Positions 26,713 through 36,578 of a DNA stretch of 64,000 bases are shown one piece after another. A program made the translations under genes and the position numbers. The stretch's first letter is position 1. Each line of letters opens with the position of its first letter. The notes beneath the pieces were generated by a model that was given only the letters and a program-made list of their open reading frames with translations, ran no database searches and had not been told where the DNA came from. Location of the stretch: assembly GCF_029633825.1 (NCBI RefSeq), contig NZ_CP090641.1, forward strand, positions 1,798,001-1,862,000, given 5' to 3'. The stretch comes from Burkholderia contaminans. Its GTDB lineage: Bacteria; Pseudomonadota; Gammaproteobacteria; Burkholderiales; Burkholderiaceae.

Positions 26713-28179
26713 TCAGTCGGCGGCCGCGAACTCTTCCCGCAACACGCGATACAGCCGCCGGTAGCGGGCGAGCCGCCCCGCCATCAGATTGGCCACGGCG
26801 GCATCGGGCGCGACCGTCTCCGTGACGGGCGGCGCGACGCAGACTTCCGCGAGCGTGTCGTTCGTTGCGGCGAGGCGTGCAAGCCGCGCCGCGCCGAGTG
26901 CCGCACCGACCGCGCCGTCCGCATGGCGCTGCATCGCGAGCCCGGTCGCATTCGCGCCCAGCCGCGCCCAGAACGCGCTCTTCGAACCGCCGCCGATGAA
27001 CGACACCGCGTCGAGCGTCGTGCCGGCCGCACGCAACGCGTCGTAGCCGTCGGCCATCGCGAACGCGACGCCTTCCAACACCGCATACGCGAGATCGTCC
27101 GCATCGTGCTCGTTGGACAACCCGAAGAACACGCCGCGCGCATGCGCGTCGTTGTGCGGCGTGCGCTCGCCGCAGAGATACGGGAGGAACAGCGGCGCGC
27201 GGGCCGGCTCCGCGCGTTCGGCGCGTGCAGCGAGCTCGCCGGCGGTGGTGCCGTGCGCGCGGGCAAGCCAGTCGAGGCTCGCGGCGGCCGACAGGATCAC
27301 GCTCATCTGGTGCCAGCGCCCTTCGATGCAATGGCAGAACGCGTGCACGGCGGCGTCCGGGTTCGGCGCGAAGCGGTCGTTGCCGGCGAACAGCACGCCC
27401 GACGTGCCGAGCGACAGGAAGCCGCTGCCAGCGCCCGTGACGCCCATGCCGATCGCGGAGGCCGCGTTGTCGCCGGCGCCGCCGGCGATCGTCACGGGCC
27501 CCGCGATGCCCCATTCGCGCCGCAGCGCGTCACGCAGCTGCGCGGCGGGGGCGTTGCCCTCGACGAGGCGCGGCATCTGCGCGCGCGACAGCTCGGTCGC
27601 GGCGAGCATCCGGTCGGACCAGTCGCGGCGCGCGCAGTCGAGCCACAGCGTGCCCGATGCATCGGACATCTCGGACACGAATTCGCCGGACAGGCGCCAG
27701 ATCAGGTAGTCCTTCGGCAGCAGCACCTTGTGCACCGCGCGGAACACGGCGGGCTCGTATTTCGCGAGCCACAGCAGCTTCGGCGCGGTGAAGCCGGGCA
27801 TCGCCATGTTGCCGGTGATCGCGCGCGATTCCGGCACCAGCGCCTCGAGCTCGACGCACTCGGTGCCGGCGCGCGTGTCGTTCCACAGGATCGCGGGGCG
27901 CAGCACCTGGTCCGCGCGATCGATCAGCGTCGCGCCGTGCATCTGCCCCGAGAGTGCAATGCCGCGCAGCGCGGCGAAGCCGGCCGGATGCGCGGCGCGC
28001 ACCGCCGCGATCGCATCGAGCATCGCGTGCCACCACGCCTGCGGGCTCTGTTCCGACCAGTGCGGATGCGGGCGGCTGATCGACAGCGCGGCCGAACCGG
28101 TCGCGAGCGGGACCGAACGGGAATCGGTGAGGAGTACCTTGACCTCGGACGTGCCGAGATCGATGCCGAGAAATGTCAC
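26713..28179 (-). CDS. xylB: Xylulokinase
   Basis: The 488-residue FGGY-family sugar kinase starts MTFLGIDLGTSEVKVLLTDS (ATP phosphate loop). SGQMHGATLID lies near residue 80, LWNDTRAG near 107, and GGAGDNAASAIGMG near 235 contains the catalytic Asp. The length is standard. It phosphorylates D-xylulose to xylulose-5-phosphate for the pentose phosphate pathway. It is the last gene of the pentitol operon and overlaps the AraC gene by ATGA. A closely related kinase for another ketose is possible, but the dehydrogenase and transporter context supports xylulose. Confidence 0.9.
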   Translation of the reverse strand: MTFLGIDLGTSEVKVLLTDSRSVPLATGSAALSISRPHPHWSEQSPQAWWHAMLDAIAAVRAAHPAGFAALRGIALSGQMHGATLIDRADQVLRPAILWNDTRAGTECVELEALVPESRAITGNMAMPGFTAPKLLWLAKYEPAVFRAVHKVLLPKDYLIWRLSGEFVSEMSDASGTLWLDCARRDWSDRMLAATELSRAQMPRLVEGNAPAAQLRDALRREWGIAGPVTIAGGAGDNAASAIGMGVTGAGSGFLSLGTSGVLFAGNDRFAPNPDAAVHAFCHCIEGRWHQMSVILSAAASLDWLARAHGTTAGELAARAERAEPARAPLFLPYLCGERTPHNDAHARGVFFGLSNEHDADDLAYAVLEGVAFAMADGYDALRAAGTTLDAVSFIGGGSKSAFWARLGANATGLAMQRHADGAVGAALGAARLARLAATNDTLAEVCVAPPVTETVAPDAAVANLMAGRLARYRRLYRVLREEFAAAD

Positions 28180-29111
28180 GTGTGAAGCATCCTGTCAGGG
28201 GCGCGCGGTGGTGCACGCCGAAGCGGCGGCGCGTCGTCGCGGACGTGCGGTTCGTTGAGCCGGTGCAGCGCACGGAACCTCGACGGCGGCACCTGCTTCA
28301 TCGCGAGAAACTGACGGTTGAAGTTCGACAGGTTGTTGAAGCCAACCCGGTAGCAGATGTCGGTCACCGTCAGGTCGGAAAACATCAGCAGCTCGCAGGC
28401 CTCGTTGATGCGCAGCCGGTTCAGGTAGCGCACGAACGACGAGCCGGTATGGCGCCGGAAAAACCGCGTGAAGGTGCTGACGCTCATCCCGGCGAACGCG
28501 GCGACGTCGGTCTCGCGCAGCATGCCGGGCAGGTTCTGCTGCAGGTACGACAGCACCTGGTTGATGGTCGACGACATGTAGTGCTGCGCGTCGCTGCGGT
28601 AGCCGGGGCCGGCGAGCACGCGCCGCTCGCGGCACGACGACAGCCGGTCGAACAGCGACATCAGGATCTCGACGCGCCGGCAGCCGTGCGCGTTCGCGAG
28701 TTCGAGCATCAGCGGCACGACGTCGCGGCCGACGCGGTCGGGAAACTGCACGCCGCGCGCCGCATCATCGATCAGGTCGATCACCGGCTGCAGCTCGCTG
28801 AACGCGCCGACCATCTTCTCGATCGCATCGCGCGAGAACTGCAGCACGACGTCGCGCGACGGCACGCGCTCACCGTCGGGAAGCTCGCTGACCCAGTTGT
28901 GCGGCAGGTTCGGCCCCGTGATGATCAGGTTGCCCGGGCCGAAATCGCCGATGTGATCGCCGACGAACATCTTGCCGTGCGACGACTGGATCAGATGAAT
29001 CTCGTACTCGGGATGGAAGTGCCACTTCGCGACCGAGTGCGGATAGTCGTGGATCCACGCGCGGAACGATTCGTCGCGGTGGGTGGGAACGATCTCGAGA
29101 TCCGGGTTCAT
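28176..29111 (-). CDS. AraC family transcriptional regulator of the pentitol operon
   Basis: The 311-residue protein has an N-terminal cupin sensor domain (WHFHPEYEIHLIQSS near 30, GNLIITGPNLPHNW near 65). The C-terminal double helix-turn-helix spans about residues 195-290 (GMSVSTFTRFFRRHTG, VTDICYRVGFNNLSNFNRQF). It sits inside the operon between the ATPase and kinase genes, so it is probably autoregulated. It likely activates the promoter upstream of 34428 in response to the polyol. Confidence 0.9.
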   Translation of the reverse strand: MNPDLEIVPTHRDESFRAWIHDYPHSVAKWHFHPEYEIHLIQSSHGKMFVGDHIGDFGPGNLIITGPNLPHNWVSELPDGERVPSRDVVLQFSRDAIEKMVGAFSELQPVIDLIDDAARGVQFPDRVGRDVVPLMLELANAHGCRRVEILMSLFDRLSSCRERRVLAGPGYRSDAQHYMSSTINQVLSYLQQNLPGMLRETDVAAFAGMSVSTFTRFFRRHTGSSFVRYLNRLRINEACELLMFSDLTVTDICYRVGFNNLSNFNRQFLAMKQVPPSRFRALHRLNEPHVRDDAPPLRRAPPRAPDRMLHT

Positions 29112-29141
29112 CGTGTGCTCCGTCGGGGGCGTGCCGGCGTG

Positions 29142-30335
29142 CTACGAACGGGACATCGACCAGCCCGTCGCGGCGGGCGGCGTGGTGCGCGTCGCGGCCG
29201 CCGGCGGTGCCGCGTGCGCGATGGGGTTCGCGTCCGGCAGCGTGACGTTGCGCTCGGTGCCGGCGTCGAACAGATGCAGGGCTGCTTCGTCGAAGCGAAA
29301 CGCTACCACGGCCCCCGGCGCGGGGGCCATCGGGGCCGGCACGAGGGCCGCGCACGGCTGGCCGTGCCAGTCCAGCGTGACGAGCGCCTCGGCGCCGAGC
29401 AGCTCGACGAGCTCGACCGTGCCGGTGAGCGCGAGCGTGCCCGGGGTCGGATCCGGTTCGGTGACGAGCCGCAGGTGGTTCGGGCGGATCGCGACCTTGA
29501 CCTTCTGGCCGTCGTGCAGCCCGGCGAAGCGCGGCGACGCGAGCGGCCAGCGCGCGCCGTTGCAGTCGAGCAGCACGTTCGCGCCGAGGCGCTCGATCGA
29601 GCCCGCCGCGAAGTTCATCGCCGGCGTGCCGACGAAACCGGCGGCGAACACCGTGTGCGGCTGCCCGTACAGTTCGGCCGGCGTGCCGATCTGCTCGATG
29701 TGGCCGCCGCGCATCAGCACGACGCGGTCGGCCAGCGTCATCGCCTCCAGCTGGTCGTGCGTGACGTACAGCGTGGTCGTCTTCAGCCGCTGGTGCAACC
29801 GCTTGATGTCGCCGCGCAATTGCGTGCGCAGCTTCGCGTCGAGGTTCGACAGCGGCTCGTCGAACAGGAACACGGCGGGCGTCTTGATCATCGCGCGCGC
29901 GATCGCCGCGCGCTGCTGCTGGCCGCCCGACATCGCGCGCGGGCGGCGGTCGAGCAGTGCGTCGAGGCTCAGGATGCGCGCGACGTCGCGCACGCGGCGG
30001 TCGATCTCGTCGGCCGGCACCTTCAACCGGCGCAGCCCGAACGCGATGTTGTCGTACACGGTCATGTGCGGATACAGCGCGTAGTTCTGGAACACCATCG
30101 CGACATTGCGCTCGCGCGACGGCAGGTCGTTGACGACCGCGTCGCCGATCACGAGCTCGCCGCCGGTGATCGCCTCGAGGCCCGCGATCATCCGCAGCAT
30201 CGTCGACTTGCCGCAGCCGGACGGGCCGAGCAGCACGATGAATTCGCCGTCGGCGATCTCGAGGTCGAGCGGGTGCAGCACGGCGGGGCCGCCGTCGTAG
30301 TGCTTCGACAAAGCCTTGCAGGTGATCTGTGCCAT
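29142..30335 (-). CDS. Sugar/polyol ABC transporter ATP-binding protein (MalK/SmoK type)
   Basis: The 397-residue protein has Walker A LGPSGCGKST near residue 37, a Q-loop, signature MSGGQQQRAAIARAM near 135, Walker B VFLFDEPLSNLDAK near 155 and the switch His in VTHDQLEAM near 190. A C-terminal TOBE/MalK regulatory region follows, including the GTPAMNF motif. It energises the two permeases of this operon. The C-terminal 40 residues are Ala/Thr-rich and extend a little past the usual length. Confidence 0.92.
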   Translation of the reverse strand: MAQITCKALSKHYDGGPAVLHPLDLEIADGEFIVLLGPSGCGKSTMLRMIAGLEAITGGELVIGDAVVNDLPSRERNVAMVFQNYALYPHMTVYDNIAFGLRRLKVPADEIDRRVRDVARILSLDALLDRRPRAMSGGQQQRAAIARAMIKTPAVFLFDEPLSNLDAKLRTQLRGDIKRLHQRLKTTTLYVTHDQLEAMTLADRVVLMRGGHIEQIGTPAELYGQPHTVFAAGFVGTPAMNFAAGSIERLGANVLLDCNGARWPLASPRFAGLHDGQKVKVAIRPNHLRLVTEPDPTPGTLALTGTVELVELLGAEALVTLDWHGQPCAALVPAPMAPAPGAVVAFRFDEAALHLFDAGTERNVTLPDANPIAHAAPPAAATRTTPPAATGWSMSRS

Positions 30336-30338
30336 GGC

Positions 30339-31376
30339 TCAATCCATTTCGATCTGAATCTTGACGTCGCGCGGGTGGCCGCTCGCCGCTTCCTCGAACG
30401 CGCGCACACCTTCGGAAAACGGGAACGTGCGCGAGATGAACGGCTTCACGTCGATCGCGCCGGACGCGATCAGCGCGAGCGCGCGCGGAAAGATGTTCGC
30501 GTAGCGGAACACCGATTCGATGCGACCTTCCTTCGCCTGCAGCGCGACCACGTCGAGCGGCACCGGCGCGACCGGCATGCCGATCAGCACCGCGCAGCCA
30601 CCCGGGCACATCAGGTCGACGAGGCCCGCATACGCGTTCGCGCTGCCGCTCGCTTCGAACACGACGTCCGCGCCCCAGCCGTCCGTTGCTTCGGCCACCG
30701 CGTCGGCGAGCGACTCTGTGCGCACGTCGACGGTCGTGACGGCGCGGTTGTCGGCGAACAGCGCGAGCTTGTCGGGCACGACGTCGGCGAGGATCACGCG
30801 CGCGGCGCCGCCGGCGAGCGCGGCGAGCGCCGTCATCGCGCCGATCGTGCCGGCGCCGATCACGACCGCGAGGTCGCCCGGCTTCATCGCCGCCTTCTTC
30901 GCGGCCTGCAGGCCGATCGACAGCGGCTCGACGATCGCGCCTTCGGCGAACGACACGTTGTCGGGCAGCCGGTACGTGAACGCGGCCGGATGCACGACGT
31001 ACGGCGTCAGGCAGCCGTGGATGGGAGGCGTCGCCCAGAAGCGTACGTCGGGATCCAGGTTGTAGAGCCCGCGCAGCGTCGCGGGCGAATCGAGGCGCGG
31101 CACGCCGGGTTCCATGCACACGCGATCGCCGACGCGCAGGTGCGTGACGCCGGCGCCGGTCTCGACGACGGTGCCGGATGCCTCGTGGCCGAGCACCATC
31201 GGCGCGTCGACGCGGAACGGGCCGATCCCGCCGTGAACGTAGTAGTGCACGTCGCTGCCGCAGACGCCGACCGTATGCACCTTGATCCGGACGTCGCCAG
31301 GGCCGACTGCCTGCGGCAGGTCGATGTCGCGCAGCGCGAGTTCGCGCGTACGTTCGAGTACGAGTGCTTTCAACAC
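30339..31376 (-). CDS. Zinc-type polyol dehydrogenase (xylitol/sorbitol dehydrogenase-like)
   Basis: The 345-residue MDR-family enzyme has a catalytic zinc site ([10 protein letters not shown] near 39; GHEASG near 64) and an NAD loop, [15 protein letters not shown], near 170. The structural-zinc four-Cys loop is replaced by [14 protein letters not shown], as in sorbitol/xylitol dehydrogenases. It should oxidise a pentitol to a ketose with NAD+. Next to xylulokinase, the substrate is probably xylitol or D-arabitol, giving D-xylulose. It sits between the permease and ATPase genes. Confidence 0.88.
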   Translation of the reverse strand: MLKALVLERTRELALRDIDLPQAVGPGDVRIKVHTVGVCGSDVHYYVHGGIGPFRVDAPMVLGHEASGTVVETGAGVTHLRVGDRVCMEPGVPRLDSPATLRGLYNLDPDVRFWATPPIHGCLTPYVVHPAAFTYRLPDNVSFAEGAIVEPLSIGLQAAKKAAMKPGDLAVVIGAGTIGAMTALAALAGGAARVILADVVPDKLALFADNRAVTTVDVRTESLADAVAEATDGWGADVVFEASGSANAYAGLVDLMCPGGCAVLIGMPVAPVPLDVVALQAKEGRIESVFRYANIFPRALALIASGAIDVKPFISRTFPFSEGVRAFEEAASGHPRDVKIQIEMD

Positions 31377-31383
31377 ATCCTCC

Positions 31384-32223
31384 TTATTTTCCCTTGACCA
31401 TCGAATTGAGCAGGCGGCTCAGCATGCCGACGAACACGAGCGGCGGCAGCGCGAGCAATACCGTCGACGCGTTGATCACGCCCCACGGCACTTCCTGGCC
31501 GAGCGACGTGAACGCGGACGCGACCACCGGCAGCGTCGCGCTGCGCGACGACGTGAGCGCGAGCGCGATCATCAATTCGTTCCACACCAACACGAAGCTG
31601 AACACGATGCCGCCGAGCAGCGTGCTCGCGCACACCGGCAGCGCGATGTGCCAGAACACCGCGTACGGGCCGTAGCCGTCGAGCGCGGCGGCTTCCTCGA
31701 TCTCGCGCGGCAGCCGGCGGAACACGGGGATCGACAGCCACGTGATGGTCGACAGCGTGACGAGCAGGTACGTGACGATCATCGACAGCTTCGTGTCGTA
31801 CAGCCCGAGATCGACCCAGATCGCGATCAACGGCAGCGCGACCGCGACCGGCGGCAGGAAGCGCAGCGACAGCAGGAAGAACTGGATGTCGCGCTTGCCG
31901 CGTATCGGGTAACGCGCGATCGCATACGCGGCCGGCACGCCGAGCACCGCACCGATCAGCACGGCCGCGCCGACGATCGCGATGCTGTTGCCGAGCCCGA
32001 TCACCACCTCGGGGCTCGACAGTACCTGCTCGTAGTTCGCGAGCGTCGGCGTGAAGATGAAGCGCGGCACGGGCGTGACGATGTCGAGCAGGTGCTTGAG
32101 CGAATTGAGCACGGCCCAGAACAGCGGGAACGCGGCGACGAGCAGGATCGCGCCGGCGATCGCGACGGTGGACAGGTTCGAAACGGTCGCGGCGGGGCCG
32201 CGGCGGGCCATCAGTCGTCCCAT
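31384..32223 (-). CDS. Carbohydrate ABC transporter permease (MalG/SmoG type)
   Basis: The 279-residue protein has six predicted transmembrane segments. The EAA loop [22 protein letters not shown] near residue 185 docks on the ATPase. ATG 32223 has GAGGG 7 nt upstream and overlaps the previous gene by 13 bp; ATG 32211 would make a TGATG overlap and is the alternative. It forms the translocation pore with the MalF-type permease encoded just upstream. Confidence 0.9.
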   Translation of the reverse strand: MGRLMARRGPAATVSNLSTVAIAGAILLVAAFPLFWAVLNSLKHLLDIVTPVPRFIFTPTLANYEQVLSSPEVVIGLGNSIAIVGAAVLIGAVLGVPAAYAIARYPIRGKRDIQFFLLSLRFLPPVAVALPLIAIWVDLGLYDTKLSMIVTYLLVTLSTITWLSIPVFRRLPREIEEAAALDGYGPYAVFWHIALPVCASTLLGGIVFSFVLVWNELMIALALTSSRSATLPVVASAFTSLGQEVPWGVINASTVLLALPPLVFVGMLSRLLNSMVKGK

Positions 32224-33170
32224 TTGTTGACCCTCTTCCAGATGAGCGTGAAGACGAGCGTGGTCGCGACCATCATCAGCACGGCCATGCCGGACGCATA
32301 GGACACCTTGCCGGCGAGGCCGATGCCCTGCTGGTACGCGTACAGGTCGAGCGTTTCGGTCGCGATGCCGGGGCCGCCCTTGGTCATCACGTAGATCAGG
32401 TCGAACGAGCGCAGCGACTCGACCATCTTGATGAACACGAGGCTCACGAGCGGCGCCTTCAGCATCGGCAGTGCGATGTACGCATGCACCTGCCACGTCG
32501 TCGCGTAGTCGAGCCGCGCGGCTTCGAGCGGTTCGGGCGGCAGCGTCTCCAGCAGCTTCAGGATCACGACCGCGAAGAACAGCCCCCATTGCCACACGTC
32601 GACCAGCGCGACCGCATACAGCGCGAGATGCGGATCGGCGAGGAACGCGGTGTTCTCGATGCCGAGCGTGCCGAGCAGCCAGCTCAGGATGCCGGTGAGC
32701 GGCGCGTACATGAACTTCCAGATGAACGCGGCCGATACGCGCGGCAGCAGCACCGGCATGATCAGCACCAACGATGCAAAACGGCGCCAGCGGCCATGCA
32801 CGCGCTCGAACAGGAACACGGCCAGCGCGATCCCGACGAGCACCGCACCGGCCACCGTGACGACTTCCCACAGCACCGACACCTCGATCGCGTTCAGGAA
32901 ACGACGGTCCGACGCGAGCCGGATGAAGTTGCGCAGGCCGACGTATTCGCTGTCCGGATAGCGCAGCACGCGGTTGCGCAGCGCGAGGTTGATCGCGGCG
33001 ACCGTTGGGACAAGGCTCAGGACCGCGAGCAGTGCGAGCGTCGGCGCGAGGAATACCCACGGCAGGCTCGTGCGGTCGCGGCGCGCGCGGCCGCGCCGGG
33101 CCGACGTTGCGGGAGAGGCCGGACGGACGCCGAGCGCGCGTCCGTCGGCACCGTCATTTGCGAGCGCCAT
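32211..33170 (-). CDS. Carbohydrate ABC transporter permease (MalF/SmoF type)
   Basis: The 319-residue protein has six transmembrane segments (first one LPWVFLAPTLALLAVLSLVP) and an EAA-type loop, LEAARLDYATTWQVHAYIALP. The start ATG 33170 has GAAGGA upstream and overlaps the binding-protein gene by 17 bp. An in-frame start at 33203 would add 11 residues. It pairs with the downstream permease gene for polyol import. Confidence 0.9.
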   Translation of the reverse strand: MALANDGADGRALGVRPASPATSARRGRARRDRTSLPWVFLAPTLALLAVLSLVPTVAAINLALRNRVLRYPDSEYVGLRNFIRLASDRRFLNAIEVSVLWEVVTVAGAVLVGIALAVFLFERVHGRWRRFASLVLIMPVLLPRVSAAFIWKFMYAPLTGILSWLLGTLGIENTAFLADPHLALYAVALVDVWQWGLFFAVVILKLLETLPPEPLEAARLDYATTWQVHAYIALPMLKAPLVSLVFIKMVESLRSFDLIYVMTKGGPGIATETLDLYAYQQGIGLAGKVSYASGMAVLMMVATTLVFTLIWKRVNKWDD

Positions 33171-34428
33171 GTTCGAGCGCGTCCTTCGCGTACTGGTCTG
33201 CATCGTCGAGCGTGCCGCGGATATCCGTCTGCGTGCCGGTGAACACCTGCTCGAGCGCGATGCCGAGGTTGTCGCCGATATCCGGCCACTGCGGCGTGCG
33301 CCAGATCGTCACCTGCGTGACCGGGTTCGTGTCGTTCAGCCCAGCCTGGATCTGCGGCGCGACGTGCTGCTTGAAGTACGGGCTCGCGATCGTGCTCGAC
33401 CGGTTGTAGTCGCTGAACACGCCGTTGCGCAACCGCGCCTGCTCCTGGTCCTTGCTGGTCGCCCACGCGATGAAGCGGCCGGCGGCCGTCCGCGTGCAGT
33501 CGTCCTTCGCGCCGACCGCCGAGATCGCGAAGCCGTGGCCGTAGGCGGCCGACGGCAGCGGCGCGGGCGGGCGCGTGTAGCCGACCTTGCCGGCCACGCT
33601 CGACTTGCTCGCATCCTCCATCCAGTCCGCGAACGGCGTCGATTCGATCATGAACGCGACCTTGCCCGAACGGAACGCTTCGAGCGCGTTGCTCCAGTCG
33701 TAGGTCGCCGAGCCCGGCGGCGCGTACTTGAACAGGTCGCTGTAGAGCTGCGTGGCTTTCACCGCGGCCGGCGAGTTGAACGCGGGCTGGTCGCCCTTGT
33801 CGGTCCAGGCGCCGCCCATGCCGAGCATGAACGGCGACCAGCGCCACACGTTCATCCCCGAGCCGCGCTGGCCGCGTGCGACCCAGCCGTACAGCTTCGG
33901 CGGCGCGTTGAGCTTCTTGATCGCGGCGACGAGCTGGTCGAGCGTCTTCGGCACCGGGATGTGCGCGGCGTCGAGCAGGTCGCGGCGATAGAACAGGAAG
34001 TCGCCGCCGCCGATCAGCGGCGCGAAGTACGCGACACCGTTGTAGCTCGCGACCGCGCGGCGGCCGGGCAGGAAGTCGTCATAGTCGTATTCCTTCGGGT
34101 AGTACTTGAGGAGCGGCACGATCCAGTTGGCCGACGCGAATTCGGCGACGTTCGCCTCGTCGACGTAGTAGATCTGGTACGAGCCTGCGCCGGTCGACGC
34201 GTCGAGCCGCGATTTCGCGCGGCGGTCGTTTTCGCCGAAATAGCTGATCTCGACCTTGGTGCCGCTCTTCTTCTCGTAGTCGGCCAGCGACTTCTCCATG
34301 ACCGACAGGCCGAGACTCTTCTGCGCGAGCACCCGAAGGGTCGGCACCTTGCAGACCTGCGCGGCCGCGACGCCCGGCAGACAGGCGCCGAGCAGCACGC
34401 CGGCTGCGACGATTCGCATCTTGTTCAC
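33154..34428 (-). CDS. Sugar/polyol ABC transporter substrate-binding protein
   Basis: The 424-residue protein starts with GTG 34428, selected by AAGGAGA 5-6 nt upstream, and has a Sec signal peptide ending VAAAQ near residue 24. The mature protein is a type-1 extracellular binding protein (LADYEKKSGTKVEISYFGE; IPVPKTLDQLVAAIKKL; VAFMIESTPFADWM). It captures the polyol in the periplasm. It is the first gene of the operon SBP, permease, permease, dehydrogenase, ATPase, AraC, xylB. Confidence 0.92.
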   Translation of the reverse strand: MNKMRIVAAGVLLGACLPGVAAAQVCKVPTLRVLAQKSLGLSVMEKSLADYEKKSGTKVEISYFGENDRRAKSRLDASTGAGSYQIYYVDEANVAEFASANWIVPLLKYYPKEYDYDDFLPGRRAVASYNGVAYFAPLIGGGDFLFYRRDLLDAAHIPVPKTLDQLVAAIKKLNAPPKLYGWVARGQRGSGMNVWRWSPFMLGMGGAWTDKGDQPAFNSPAAVKATQLYSDLFKYAPPGSATYDWSNALEAFRSGKVAFMIESTPFADWMEDASKSSVAGKVGYTRPPAPLPSAAYGHGFAISAVGAKDDCTRTAAGRFIAWATSKDQEQARLRNGVFSDYNRSSTIASPYFKQHVAPQIQAGLNDTNPVTQVTIWRTPQWPDIGDNLGIALEQVFTGTQTDIRGTLDDADQYAKDALEHGARK

Positions 34429-34617
34429 CCGTGTCTCCTTGATTCTGCTTGTTCGAATGCCGTCGATGACGGCAGGAACAATGGTGTGACGGGGGCGATG
34501 CGATCACCACATCAAAAGAAAACGCCAACCGATACTTTTTGCTCAGGGTGGGTCGTGCGGTGCACAAAATGTGGTGGTGGGGCGTCCGGACGGCGGGAGA
34601 GGGCAGGGCAGTACGTT

Positions 34618-35577
34618 TTATCCGCGTGCCGGCCCGTGCAGCGTGTCGAGCGCGATCCGGTACACCCGCAGCGCGTTGTCATGCCAGATCGCGCGGCGCT
34701 CGGCGTCATCGAGTTGGGTCATCGCGCGAGCGAACGTACGCAGCAGCGCCGGATACGACACGCGCAGCCCGGCCACCGGAAAGTTGCTGGCGAACAGGCA
34801 GCGCTGCGCGCCGAAGATCGCGATCGTGTCGCGGATGATTCGTGCGTTGTCCGCTTCGTTCCACGCTGCATCGCGCAAGCCGAGTTCGGAGATCTTCACG
34901 ACCACGCGCGGCGATGCGGCAAGCGCCTCCATGCCGCGCCGCCAATGTGCGAGCCCCGCATCCGAGCGATCCCACGGCAGCCCCGCATGTTCGAGCACGA
35001 CGTCGACATCCGGTGCATCGGCGAGCATCGAAGCCGCCTCGCCGAGATGCCAGAACGGCACGCGCAGATCCCAGCTCAGGCCATGCGCGGCGAGGCGTGC
35101 CAGCGCGGCCGGCCAGCGCGGATCGCGCAGCGTGCCCGGCCCGTCGACGGACGCATCCGGCGCAGCCGCAGTGCGCGGCTTGAAGCGCACGCCGCGCACG
35201 CGTGGCCACGCGGCCTGCTCGGCAAGCCGCTCGTCCGCATCACTCGCGAGCAGGTCGACCCACGCGACGACCGCCGACGGCAACCCGTGCGACGCCGCGA
35301 CCTCGTGCAGCCAGCGCGTTTCCGCCAGCGCCTCGTCGCGCGCCCGTTCGGCCTCGACGTGCACGCTCGCGACGATCGGCACACCCTGCGCCGCGTGCCG
35401 GAGATCGTCCACCCCGAAATCGCGGCACAGCGCCGCGTAGTCGCCGAACATGAAGCGCGCCGGATCGTAGCCCTCCTGCAGCCACGGATAGTGCGCGCCT
35501 GCATCGAGCCGCCACAGGTGGTGATGCGCATCGACGAGCGCATCCGGCATGCCGTCGAGCGGCGGCGCGTCGCGCAT
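34618..35577 (-). CDS. Amidohydrolase family protein (COG3618, fuconolactonase-like)
   Basis: The 319-residue TIM-barrel protein has ALVDAHHHLWRLD near residue 15 (metal ligands), VVLEHAGLPW near 200 and LFASNFPVAGL near 275, the signature of COG3618 lactonases such as L-fuconolactonase. It probably opens a sugar lactone to the aldonic acid. It is the last gene of the six-gene sugar-acid operon, 1 bp from the propeller gene. Start ATG 35577; the longer upstream frame is a shadow. Confidence 0.82.
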   Translation of the reverse strand: MRDAPPLDGMPDALVDAHHHLWRLDAGAHYPWLQEGYDPARFMFGDYAALCRDFGVDDLRHAAQGVPIVASVHVEAERARDEALAETRWLHEVAASHGLPSAVVAWVDLLASDADERLAEQAAWPRVRGVRFKPRTAAAPDASVDGPGTLRDPRWPAALARLAAHGLSWDLRVPFWHLGEAASMLADAPDVDVVLEHAGLPWDRSDAGLAHWRRGMEALAASPRVVVKISELGLRDAAWNEADNARIIRDTIAIFGAQRCLFASNFPVAGLRVSYPALLRTFARAMTQLDDAERRAIWHDNALRVYRIALDTLHGPARG

Positions 35578-35578
35578 G

Positions 35579-36526
35579 TCAGCGTGCCCCGGCGAGCACG
35601 TACGACGCATCGGGCTCGCGCAGCGTCGCCAACGCACCGACGAAACGCCACGTATCGAGATCGAGCTCGCGCACGTAGTCGTCCTGGAACGACACGTATG
35701 CGGCGCGCCGCGACGGATGGAACGACAGCGCGGTCGGGTTCGCGGGCAGTGCGATGCGTTCGATCTCCTCGAGCTGTCGCGCATCGAACACGGAGATCGA
35801 CTGCTCGCCCGAGTTGGTCAGCAGCAGCAGGTCGCGGCCGTCGGGTGCGCTCGTGCGGTAGATGCGGTTCGGATCGCTGCGCGTCTTCACGCGGCGCCCG
35901 CAGGTCATCGTTTCGGTGTCGATCTCGACCAGCGTGTCGTCGCCGCGATTCGCGACGAACAGCGTGCGCTCGTCGCTCGACAGCGCGTTGCCTTCGGGGC
36001 GCGGGCCGGGCATCACCGCGCGCGGCGCGACCGTCGCGTCGCGCGGTTGGAATTGCGTGACCGTATTCGACAGCAGGTGCACGCCGTACGCACGGGTTGC
36101 ATCGCGCGTGAGCGTGACGAGGTGCGTCTTCACGCCGCCGGACGGCACGGCCATGTTCGGCACGGGCTGCTTGGTCGGCTCGTCGAACACGAGCAGCATG
36201 TCGTGCGCTTCGCTCATCGCGTACAGCCGGCCGTCGCGGTCGCTCGCCATCCCGTGCGGCCGGTAGTACGGCCACAGGTCGAGCATGCGCGTGTGCGTGC
36301 GTTCGACGAGATCGATTTCGGCGATCCGGTGATCGCCTTCATGGCCGCGCGACCACGCGGTCTCGATCCCGAAGATGCCGACGTACGCGAAGCGCTCGTT
36401 CACGTCGACGGTGAACTCGTGCGGGAAGTTCGGCAGCACGATGTGCTTGAGCGCGGTTTTCGTGTCGAGGTCGTAGAAGCTGAAAGTGTGGGCGCATTTC
36501 TGCACCAGCAACAGGATGTCGTTCAT
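35579..36526 (-). CDS. YncE/lactonase-type seven-bladed beta-propeller protein
   Basis: The 315-residue protein has repeated blades with (F/Y)-V and GD turns (RFAYVGIFG, RTLFVANRGDDTLVEID, AAYVSFQDDYVRELD), as in the YncE / 6-phosphogluconolactonase-like family. There is no signal peptide. The ribosome site GGAGACACC is shared with sister genes of the operon. A lactonase or binding function in sugar-acid metabolism is plausible from context, since a COG3618 lactonase is adjacent, but no catalytic residue can be pinned down. Confidence 0.75.
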   Translation of the reverse strand: MNDILLLVQKCAHTFSFYDLDTKTALKHIVLPNFPHEFTVDVNERFAYVGIFGIETAWSRGHEGDHRIAEIDLVERTHTRMLDLWPYYRPHGMASDRDGRLYAMSEAHDMLLVFDEPTKQPVPNMAVPSGGVKTHLVTLTRDATRAYGVHLLSNTVTQFQPRDATVAPRAVMPGPRPEGNALSSDERTLFVANRGDDTLVEIDTETMTCGRRVKTRSDPNRIYRTSAPDGRDLLLLTNSGEQSISVFDARQLEEIERIALPANPTALSFHPSRRAAYVSFQDDYVRELDLDTWRFVGALATLREPDASYVLAGAR

Positions 36527-36578
36527 GGGGGTGTCTCCGTCAATGCGTCAGCAAGCCTGCGTATTCGTGTATCCGGTG

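Noticed and set aside
28173..31397. 1074-aa plus-strand open frame
   Set aside because: Antisense to the AraC, ATPase and dehydrogenase genes; Arg/His/Ala-rich product typical of GC-rich shadow frames and no family motif.
32974..36060. 1028-aa plus-strand open frame
   Set aside because: Lies opposite the ABC binding protein, amidohydrolase and propeller genes; composition is that of a shadow frame.
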